Shown in pieces: positions 1 through 6,261 of a stretch of DNA of 15,074 bases. The notes beneath the pieces are model-generated. The model ran no database searches. It was not told where the DNA came from and saw only the letters and a program-made list of their open reading frames with translations. The translations under genes were made by a program, and so were the position numbers. The DNA is from JBDGPU01 sp042219525 (GTDB taxonomy: Archaea; Halobacteriota; Halobacteria; Halobacteriales; Haloferacaceae), in the NCBI GenBank assembly GCA_042219525.1, contig JBDGPU010000193.1, forward strand, positions 1-15,074. The letters are read 5' to 3'. Within the stretch, counting starts at the first letter, position 1. Each line of letters opens with the position of its first letter.

Positions 1-170
1 CAGCACCGCCGCGGCGCGCCCCGCCCTCCCTCGCACGCGTTGCTCGCGCGCGCCGACCGCAGCCGCGCCGTGACCGCCCGGCAACCGCCGCGAGCGACGC
101 CCCGGCCACCACTCCCGGGCGGGACTGAAAGGGGCAGCCGCTGAGCGGGACGCCCTGCGACGTAAGCGAC

Positions 171-210
171 GCGAGAGCGAAGCTCTCGCTAGTCTGAGGC
201 TTCGCCTCAG
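171..210. repeat. Two adjacent perfect hairpins
   Basis: GCGAGAGC (171-178), loop GAA, GCTCTCGC (182-189) forms a perfect 8-bp stem. Four bases later CTGAGGC (194-200), loop TTC, GCCTCAG (204-210) forms a perfect 7-bp stem. Both have 3-nt loops, with complementary loop sequences (GAA and TTC). This could be a structured RNA, a terminator-like element, or part of a dispersed intergenic repeat. There is no following T-tract on either strand. Confidence 0.6.
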
Positions 211-273
211 GCACCGCAATCCCGGCGAACGAGCGACCGAAGGGAGCGAGTGAGCCGGGTGAGGAGCGCAGCG

Positions 274-445
274 AGCAGCGCGACCGGTCAGCGGCTGGGG
301 CTTTCTGGGCATGCTGAGTGGTTTCAGCAGCACCGTTGACCGAACAAGCCACGTGGAAAGCGACCGCACAGCGGCTGAGCCTTTCTACGAGTGTCAAGTT
401 GTGTCGCCAGCGAGAAAAGGCGACTATACCCTCAACCCGTCTAGT
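274..445 (+). repeat. Left copy of a tandem ~80-bp interspersed repeat
   Basis: Positions 274-322 are the exact reverse complement of 15026-15074 (49 of 49 bases), and weaker similarity continues inward (shared blocks CCGAACAA, GAAAGCGACCG, CAGCGGCT, GAGTG). The element contains two related units with the core CAGCGGCTG.G.CTTTCT: the first core starts at 289 and the second at 369, a period of 80 bp. The second unit is more diverged. The outer limits are approximate. It could be a non-autonomous mobile repeat or a tandem regulatory or RNA element; nothing coding is visible in it. Confidence 0.65.
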
Positions 446-474
446 TCGACATTGGATAATCACTAAACCGATAA

Positions 475-1029
475 TCAATCGAAGCGTTCGCTTGCCGAGG
501 AGAAGCCCATCTCGTCCATCTCCTTCCCACGGCGCTGCTCGCGCTCGGCGATGCCCTCCGGGTCCGGACTCGCATCGTCGTCGATGCGCGCGAACGACTT
601 GTGGACCTTGGCGTGACACCAGCGACAGAGGGCGACAGTGATCTCGTGGGGGCCGGCGTCGTTGGCGCCCTCGCCCACTTCATCTGCATCAACGGAGGGT
701 TCGTCGCTCGCGTCGCCGTACATCAGGTGATGCTCCTCGAGCAGCGGCTGGACGTCCTCGTGGGCGATGCGGACCTCCTCGAGGCCGCACCGCACGCACT
801 CGTTCATGTCGGTCGTCGACCGGTAGTGCGGGCAGGCCTTCCAGCAGCCGTCCTCGCCGACGTGGCACGCGTAGTCGTCGCGGCGGCGCTCAGCGGCGAA
901 CTCGCGGTCGGCCCCGGCGTGGTCCAGGGCGTATCGGCAGCGACCATCCCCAGTCAGGTGGTCGCAGACGTCGGCGACGTCGTACGGATCGTCGACGCCG
1001 ACCGGTGTTCCGTCCGGAGTCCGCTCCAT
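475..1029 (-). CDS. Cys/His-rich HNH-like protein of unknown function
   Basis: This 184-aa acidic protein has two putative metal-binding zones. The N-terminal zone has C22, C31, C55, C62, C66 and H68. The C-terminal zone has C78-x2-C81, then H100-H101, then C135-x2-C138-H139-x3-H143. The order CxxC, HH, CxxCH-x3-H resembles zinc-supported HNH (beta-beta-alpha metal) nuclease folds, where the His pair would hold the catalytic metal. I recognise the pattern as haloarchaeal but do not know a demonstrated function. The start ATG at 1029 is supported by an AT-rich TTCAAAT box about 22-29 bp upstream, implying a leaderless mRNA. It has no operon partner; downstream is the repeat region. It could equally be a structural zinc-ribbon protein rather than a nuclease. 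Confidence 0.75.
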   Translation of the reverse strand: MERTPDGTPVGVDDPYDVADVCDHLTGDGRCRYALDHAGADREFAAERRRDDYACHVGEDGCWKACPHYRSTTDMNECVRCGLEEVRIAHEDVQPLLEEHHLMYGDASDEPSVDADEVGEGANDAGPHEITVALCRWCHAKVHKSFARIDDDASPDPEGIAEREQRRGKEMDEMGFSSASERFD

Positions 1030-1111
1030 AGGCGGGATTGTGCGTCATCGCATTTGAACGCCCGGGTCGGGAAGTCCTCGTAAAGAGAGTTCCAGCAGGT
1101 CGAAAACGAGC

Positions 1112-1855
1112 CTACCAGCCGGCGTCGATGTCGGCCTTGATCGCGGAAAGGATCTCCTCAGTCGTCGACTCGACGATCGGCTCCAGCGCGTCGGCGTCGG
1201 AGTTCGTCGGGTCGCCGAGGCCGCCGAGTTCGGTCACGTCGCTGAAGTACTCGTACGAGCTGGTGTCGGGCATCTCCCGTGCATTCTGGGGCGTCTTCTT
1301 GTCGGCCCGAACGAGATCGGGGCGGTAGAGCTCGACGAAGCTCGTTTCGTGGTCGCCGGCGTGGCCCCAGCCCTCGCCGAATTCCTCCTCGAGCGCCTCG
1401 CGGCCGTAATCGGTCCAGTGGACGTAGTGGACCGTGAGGTCGGTATCGCGCCCGAGACGGTCGGCGGCCATCGAGAGCGGCTCCTTGTTGCCCCCGTGGC
1501 AGTTCATGAAGAGGAGTCGCTCGGCGCCGTGTTCGGCCATGCACTCGCCGATTTCGACGACGACGTCGATGTACGTCTCCCGCGAGAGCGTGATCGTTCC
1601 CGGGAAGGTCATGTGATGCTCGGAGTAGCCGTACTGCAGCGTCGGGAGTCGAAGGAGGTCTAGGTCGAACTCGGGGGCCGCGTCGACGAGCTCGGCCGTG
1701 AGGTGGTCCGCACGGAGGGTGTCCGTCGATACCGGGAGATGCGTCGAGTGTTGTTCGATGCTGCCGGTCGGGAGGACCGCGATGTCCGACTCGTCGATCG
1801 CTTCGCCAGCCTGCTCCCAGGTCATGCCGAACAGGTCGGCGTCGGTTTCGGGCAT
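1112..1855 (-). CDS. Creatininase-family metal-dependent amidohydrolase
   Basis: The protein is 247 aa, the usual length for the creatininase fold. Its signature GSIEQHSTHLPVSTD (31-45) supplies metal ligands E34, H36 and D45. NCHGGN (118-123) supplies H120, and GHAGDHET (164-171) supplies the late Glu (E170). These match the ligand order of creatininase-type enzymes, which cleave C-N bonds of cyclic or acyl amides. The family includes creatinine amidohydrolase, the mycofactocin peptidase MftE and the archaeal formamide hydrolase ArfB of the F420/riboflavin pathway; the sequence alone does not say which substrate applies, although HGGN rather than HYEN argues against true creatininase. The start ATG at 1855 gives a full-length domain. 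It is divergent from the PKD operon across a 138-bp spacer. Confidence 0.85.
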   Translation of the reverse strand: MPETDADLFGMTWEQAGEAIDESDIAVLPTGSIEQHSTHLPVSTDTLRADHLTAELVDAAPEFDLDLLRLPTLQYGYSEHHMTFPGTITLSRETYIDVVVEIGECMAEHGAERLLFMNCHGGNKEPLSMAADRLGRDTDLTVHYVHWTDYGREALEEEFGEGWGHAGDHETSFVELYRPDLVRADKKTPQNAREMPDTSSYEYFSDVTELGGLGDPTNSDADALEPIVESTTEEILSAIKADIDAGW

Positions 1856-1912
1856 ACGTGTACGGTTTTCGGCATCGCTGAAAGGGCTACGGGTAGCGGT
1901 GAAGGGAAGGAA

Positions 1913-1993
1913 AATACAGGCGAGTACATTATCATTTAATCAAAAATACCCTAATATTTAAATTGGAAAAGGAAGATAGCTTCCTTCGACTGG
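1913..1993 (+). promoter_or_regulatory. AT-rich promoter and palindrome of the PKD operon
   Basis: An AT-rich stretch begins near 1913 and contains a TATA-like box, TAATATTTAAATT, at about 1951-1963, some 31-43 bp before the ATG at 1994. About 25 bp downstream of that box, where transcription should start, lies a perfect palindrome: AAGGAAG (1969-1975), ATAG, CTTCCTT (1980-1986). Its position over the predicted start site suits an operator for a repressor, or a hairpin at the mRNA 5' end. No Shine-Dalgarno sequence is seen before the ATG. Confidence 0.55.
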
Positions 1994-4900
1994 ATGAAAC
2001 ATCGTAAACTAATCCTCACGCTGTTGCTCGTGGTCAGCCTACTCACTGCTGGCGCTGCCGCTACCGAGGAGGACGCGCCGCTCGCGGAGGCCGGACTGGA
2101 TCAATCCGTAACCCAGGGGACGACGGTGTACCTCGACGGAGGTGGATCACACGCACCGGACGGCGAGATAGTCGAGTATCGCTGGGTGGTCGAAACTCCA
2201 GACGGAACCCAAATCACACCGGCAGACCCGGATGCAGTCCGGACAACCTTCGAGGCGGAGCAGCTCGGGGTCTACGAAGTCACGCTCACCGTCACGGACG
2301 ATTCAGGTCGCACCGCCAACGACACGCTGTTCGTTGACGTCTCCAGAGGTGAACCGCCGTCAGTATCGGTCGATGGCCCGAACACAACGTTAGTCGGCGG
2401 TGAGGAGACGTTCAACGCGACGATTGCGCCGGGCGATGCCGCCATCGAGGAGGTGATCTGGCAGGTCGACGGTGAAACGGTTGCGACCTTCAGCGACAAT
2501 CAATCGAGTTCCGAATTGACGCGAAAGTTCGAAACGCTTGGAACCGCGGAGATAGCAGTCACCGTCGTCGACGAGGCCGGACAGCGAGCGACAGCGACGA
2601 TGTCGACTGACGTCGTGGAGCCATCAAACAGCACCGACACCAGTGGTTCGACCGGGTCCGGCGATTGGTACGACGGGATCGCTGCGGACGCCGACCCAGT
2701 AATCGAGGGACCACAGATCATCGACGGCGAGAAGCCACTCGAAGCAACACACCGCATCTCGTCAACGTCGACGACGCAGGTCGAGTCAGTCACCTGGTTG
2801 GTAGACGGGGCACCGGTCGGAGAGGGTCTCGAATACTCGACGACCTGGAAGCCCGGCGAGTATAAACTCAGCGCAGTGGTGCGCTATCAGGACGGCTCCA
2901 AGCGAATCGCCACGTTCGAGGACGGCAGCCGAGACGTGGTTGCGAACCCGAAACCATCCGTCGAACTCAAAGGTCTCGACGGATTCGATGGCAGCGTTAG
3001 CGGAACCGCCCTCGCGACCGACGAGATGGGCACGCTTCGCTCCGTGTCGATCTGGGTCGACGGGGTGAAAGTCGAGCGATGGGTCGGTAGAGGGATCGAT
3101 GCGAAGCAGATCGATTTCAAGCGAGACGGTGTTGCAGACAATGAAGCGCATACTGTCACCGTCGTTGCGACCGACAGTCTCGGTCAGGAACGCCGGGTGA
3201 CGAAGAACGTCACACCGGTTGGGAAGCCGGAGATTGTCTCTGCGGAGTTCGTTAACGAACCCGTTGATTCGTACCACGAACGTATCGACCCGGAGAGGTA
3301 TACGGCGAAGTATGAAGTTGTGGTTGATTTAAATGGGTATTCGAGGCAGAATATAGACATTTCATTCAAAAGTTTGATAAATAAACCCGTGTTCAAATCA
3401 ATGACTACGAAAAGTTTCCACTCCTCTGACAAAATTTTGTTTATTTTTGAGGTTGCATACCAGGTCCCTTCAAAATACCCCGCCAAAACGGTAATTAGGC
3501 TAACTGACAAACCCGAAGAATTTGCTGCATCTAGCGTTGAAAATGTTTTAAATGTCGATCCAAGCTCTCCAGAGGTAAGGGTTAATGTACATGTGAAGCC
3601 AGAAGGCCCGGAATATGGCCAGAGACGCATCTTGTTAGATGCATCCAATTCTTTCGATCCGGACGGCACTCAGCTGGAATTCTCTTGGGAACCAGATTCT
3701 GTCAAATATTCCGGTGAAAATACGAAAACGGATCGACAGAATATCGGGAAATTCACTTTGTCAGTAAGGGATCAGTACAAGATGGTCACAACGATAAATC
3801 GACTGATGTCCAACTTTTATTCTCCTAAAATCAAGAGTATCTCTATAGAAAGAGGGAATAACACATATAAGCCAACAGAGGCCGTCGGAATTAGTTTGGT
3901 ATATAAGCATCACACAGCAGATACTGAAGCGTTCCAGAGGTCATCACTGAAGATCGAGATACTGGGTGCTGAAGGAAATGTGATTGAATGGGGAAATAAT
4001 CCGGGCGCTAACCCGAGTACTACGGGCCGTATGGAAGCCTTTCTAAAGATACCGGCAGCGGAATTCCTAGATGGAGAAGTTCCGCGAGTTAGGATATATA
4101 ATACCAAAAACCCGGAACAAACATCTCGTGTAAATGTACTTCCTAAGCCCGAGATAACGAAAACCAACGAACCGTTTCTGTCAAATGTTCAGGTCGGAAA
4201 CGTCGAATACCTCATTCGGAAGCCGGTATATGATACGGTAACCGTAGATACGTTAGCAAAGGCGAAGTTAATGGACAAGTCGGATTATCATATCCGGGGT
4301 GAAAAGACGAGAACCCAGTATATCTTGGAAGAATATGTCCAGCAAGAGGCCGTTTATGAGCAGAAAGTTGAGAAATTCGACACAAAGGCTGAGCGTGACC
4401 TCTTTATTCGAGGTGCACAACAGAATTGGCGATCCGCAGGTTCAGAGACTCACACGAAAACTGTTACTGAAACGAAGATAGAGTGGCGGTCCTCAAGAGG
4501 TGGAGAGGGCCAATACACAGGAGAATCACGTAGAATAGAGACAAGTCCACCGGAATATCGAACCGAATACCAGTACAAGTACGAGGACACACAGTACTAT
4601 ACTGAATACGTAGATGTCACGCGGCTTGGTACACGTACGGTTACGAAGGAGCGAACACGGACAGTTCGAAGCTGCACTCCCTTCGGCTGCTACAAACACC
4701 AAGATTCATACACTGTAACGACGACCGAGACGTACACGTATTCGGTAACGGTGCCAAGAACCCGGAGTAAGACCATAACGAAAACATACTGGTCAACGTC
4801 CCAACTGGCGGGCGATCACCGTCGGACTGGAGCGACTCGTGAAAAGAAGGTTGCAGATGCAGAACACGAAACGCAATACAAATACCAGGTAGAGCGTCGG

Positions 4901-5338
4901 TATACGACTGAGATAACGGAATATTTGGCGACCCGGACCGTGCAAACGCAGGAATCGATTAATGAGTGGCAAATATACCAGACAGTCTCTTCCTCTTCAA
5001 AAGTAGACTTCCTGACTCGCGAAAAAGGAATCAGGCTGGCAGGCACTAAGCAAGAGAGTTACTGGGTTTTAGCGGAACAAACGGGGAGTGAGAAAAAATG
5101 GGTCAAATCAGTTCATAATGAAACAGAAACGGTGAGTACTCGTGGTAAAGTCCAAGCAGATGTCATGACCTATGAATTCGATAGACGGGCAAAGAAGTCG
5201 ATATTAAGGAAACAAGCGATCGTCGAAACCTCACTACGCAACAAGGGTCATCTTACCAAGGAAGAGATATCGGATAGCCTCGGAGGGAAAATTTTATCCG
5301 AATTTTGTTCACAATATACCGATGAGGAATGTAATTGA
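1994..5338 (+). CDS. Secreted PKD-domain surface protein with basic Thr/Tyr-rich C-terminal region
   Basis: The 1114-aa protein begins with a Sec-type signal peptide (about 1-23; basic start, Leu-rich core, cleavage near AAA). Beta-sandwich modules follow: PKD-like at about 28-117, Ig/PKD-like at 119-210, a Ser/Thr/Gly linker at 211-228, further Ig-like modules at about 230-408, and another PKD-like module at about 537-620 (DASNSFDPDG). Residues about 730-1060 alternate Thr/Tyr/Val with Arg/Lys/Glu, typical of extended beta structure, and contain an internal duplication (821-886 and 925-987). Two Cys pairs occur: SCTPFGC and, at the C-terminus, FCSQYTDEEC. No membrane anchor or sorting signal is visible. 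GC content falls sharply after about residue 436. The gene overlaps the start of the next by one base (TGATG), so the two are very likely co-expressed. PKD modules usually mediate surface or protein-protein contacts; the precise role is unknown. Confidence 0.8.
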   Translation: MKHRKLILTLLLVVSLLTAGAAATEEDAPLAEAGLDQSVTQGTTVYLDGGGSHAPDGEIVEYRWVVETPDGTQITPADPDAVRTTFEAEQLGVYEVTLTVTDDSGRTANDTLFVDVSRGEPPSVSVDGPNTTLVGGEETFNATIAPGDAAIEEVIWQVDGETVATFSDNQSSSELTRKFETLGTAEIAVTVVDEAGQRATATMSTDVVEPSNSTDTSGSTGSGDWYDGIAADADPVIEGPQIIDGEKPLEATHRISSTSTTQVESVTWLVDGAPVGEGLEYSTTWKPGEYKLSAVVRYQDGSKRIATFEDGSRDVVANPKPSVELKGLDGFDGSVSGTALATDEMGTLRSVSIWVDGVKVERWVGRGIDAKQIDFKRDGVADNEAHTVTVVATDSLGQERRVTKNVTPVGKPEIVSAEFVNEPVDSYHERIDPERYTAKYEVVVDLNGYSRQNIDISFKSLINKPVFKSMTTKSFHSSDKILFIFEVAYQVPSKYPAKTVIRLTDKPEEFAASSVENVLNVDPSSPEVRVNVHVKPEGPEYGQRRILLDASNSFDPDGTQLEFSWEPDSVKYSGENTKTDRQNIGKFTLSVRDQYKMVTTINRLMSNFYSPKIKSISIERGNNTYKPTEAVGISLVYKHHTADTEAFQRSSLKIEILGAEGNVIEWGNNPGANPSTTGRMEAFLKIPAAEFLDGEVPRVRIYNTKNPEQTSRVNVLPKPEITKTNEPFLSNVQVGNVEYLIRKPVYDTVTVDTLAKAKLMDKSDYHIRGEKTRTQYILEEYVQQEAVYEQKVEKFDTKAERDLFIRGAQQNWRSAGSETHTKTVTETKIEWRSSRGGEGQYTGESRRIETSPPEYRTEYQYKYEDTQYYTEYVDVTRLGTRTVTKERTRTVRSCTPFGCYKHQDSYTVTTTETYTYSVTVPRTRSKTITKTYWSTSQLAGDHRRTGATREKKVADAEHETQYKYQVERRYTTEITEYLATRTVQTQESINEWQIYQTVSSSSKVDFLTREKGIRLAGTKQESYWVLAEQTGSEKKWVKSVHNETETVSTRGKVQADVMTYEFDRRAKKSILRKQAIVETSLRNKGHLTKEEISDSLGGKILSEFCSQYTDEECN
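4454..4954 (+). repeat. Protein-level internal duplication in the PKD protein
   Basis: Residues 821-886 and 925-987 align along their length: TKTVTETKIEW with SKTITKTYW, then YTGESRR with HRRTGATRE, then EYRTEYQYKYE with EHETQYKYQVE, then YYTEYVD with YTTEITEY, then GTRTVTKE with ATRTVQTQE. The two units are about 65 residues long, separated by a 38-residue insert carrying SCTPFGCYK. This is a diverged tandem duplication of a beta-rich unit, aligned by eye. Confidence 0.55.
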
Positions 5339-6261
5339 TGAAATCTAAGGTCCTTGTCGTAACGGTCTTTATATTTCTAATTCTATTCTTAGTGCCGACT
5401 TCCTCGGGAAATGTTAGACAAGAGATTGTTCATCAAGAAGAAGTCATATCCGATTATAATGTCAAATTCTCGGTTACATTCTATGGAAATATGTCGGTAA
5501 GGGTTGAAGCCGTTAATCAGGCGAGGTACACGAGGGATTCCCTGTATAGTATCTCTGTAGACATGACTAGAGGGGTATATAACAACATGACTCTATCGCC
5601 CGGACAATCAGAAACATGGGTACACAACCTCTCACACATGCCGAACCCGATGGAGACTCAGCAAAATGTTCTTTTTGCGATAGTCGGGACGAACATCCAA
5701 CATACATATAACCGCACGACTAACGCCGAAGATTCAGATGATGTATTAATGGCAGAAATATCAGATGTGAACATCCAGCGATCGAATGAGAGCGATGAAA
5801 CCGAACTTGTCGTTACTGTCAAAGATCCCTCCCCTCACAAGTATCAAATGACCTTGGTTCTCTATTCGGAGAAAACCCATCGAAAACTTGGACATCCTTC
5901 AAAGGTTAAGAAGAATACATATAAAGCAAGGATATCTCTTAACGAGGACCCTGGTGAACTCATTAAGGGTGAACTTCGGCTGTACAGTGACGAAATTTTT
6001 GAGGCCAATTCCACGATGGACATGGTGACGTTCAAAGGCCGAACGAACGGAACGACCACCTCGAAAGAGGTCGAATTCGAACGGATCGATGACCCGGCGA
6101 ACTACTACTACGGCATCGAGAACGACTCCGACGAGGACGAACTCGCCGTAACCAACGACGGCAACGTCACCAACCTCGGAATCGCCGCGGGGATGCTCGG
6201 CGCAGGGGCCCTCGCTCTACTCTCAATGATCGTGGTCGGCATCCGTCGCAAGCTCGGTTAA
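5338..6261 (+). CDS. Signal-peptide, single-pass anchored surface protein, partner of the PKD protein
   Basis: The 307-aa protein has an N-terminal Sec-type signal peptide (about 1-23), a beta-rich extracellular portion, an acidic spacer (NDSDEDE) and a C-terminal transmembrane helix (about 280-302) followed by cytosolic RRK: a type I topology. At least eight N-glycosylation sequons (NMS, NMT, NLS, NRT, NES, NST, NGT, NVT) fit an exposed archaeal surface protein. I chose ATG 5338 over the TTG at 5335 because ATG overlaps the upstream stop as TGATG and has GAGGA at 5324-5328 as a spaced ribosome binding site. The first three quarters are low in GC; from about 6025 the sequence returns to normal haloarchaeal composition. 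It plausibly anchors or docks the secreted PKD protein. I recognise no family. Confidence 0.75.
   Translation: MKSKVLVVTVFIFLILFLVPTSSGNVRQEIVHQEEVISDYNVKFSVTFYGNMSVRVEAVNQARYTRDSLYSISVDMTRGVYNNMTLSPGQSETWVHNLSHMPNPMETQQNVLFAIVGTNIQHTYNRTTNAEDSDDVLMAEISDVNIQRSNESDETELVVTVKDPSPHKYQMTLVLYSEKTHRKLGHPSKVKKNTYKARISLNEDPGELIKGELRLYSDEIFEANSTMDMVTFKGRTNGTTTSKEVEFERIDDPANYYYGIENDSDEDELAVTNDGNVTNLGIAAGMLGAGALALLSMIVVGIRRKLG

Larger units (their letters stand above)
1..474. other. Gene-free GC-rich intergenic repeat region
   Basis: No credible coding sequence was found in this 474-bp stretch. Positions 1-120 are extremely GC-rich, with CGCG-rich runs. From about 121 there is a string of short structured elements: two adjacent perfect hairpins (171-189 and 194-210), a low-complexity purine-rich stretch built from GAGCGA/GAGTGA-like words (about 221-280), and a tandem repeat element (274 to about 445). 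AGCCGCTGA at 136-144 is the exact inverse of TCAGCGGCT at 288-296 and brackets the hairpins. From general familiarity, such GC-rich structured spacers recur in haloarchaeal chromosomes, but I cannot name a family. The region follows the 3' end of the minus-strand gene at 475. Confidence 0.7.

Noticed and set aside
284..445. Tandem 80-bp repeat as a CRISPR array
   Set aside because: Only two diverged units, no short identical repeats with unique spacers, and no cas genes nearby.
318..641. 107-codon plus-strand open frame overlapping the repeat and the HNH-like gene
   Set aside because: It is Arg/Ser/Pro-rich with no motif, crosses two unrelated sequence types (repeat and antisense of a gene), and has no promoter.
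3300..6020. Low-GC segment as assembly chimera or contaminant
   Set aside because: Both reading frames run through the composition borders without a stop or frameshift and keep the start-stop overlap between the two genes, so an assembly artefact is unlikely.
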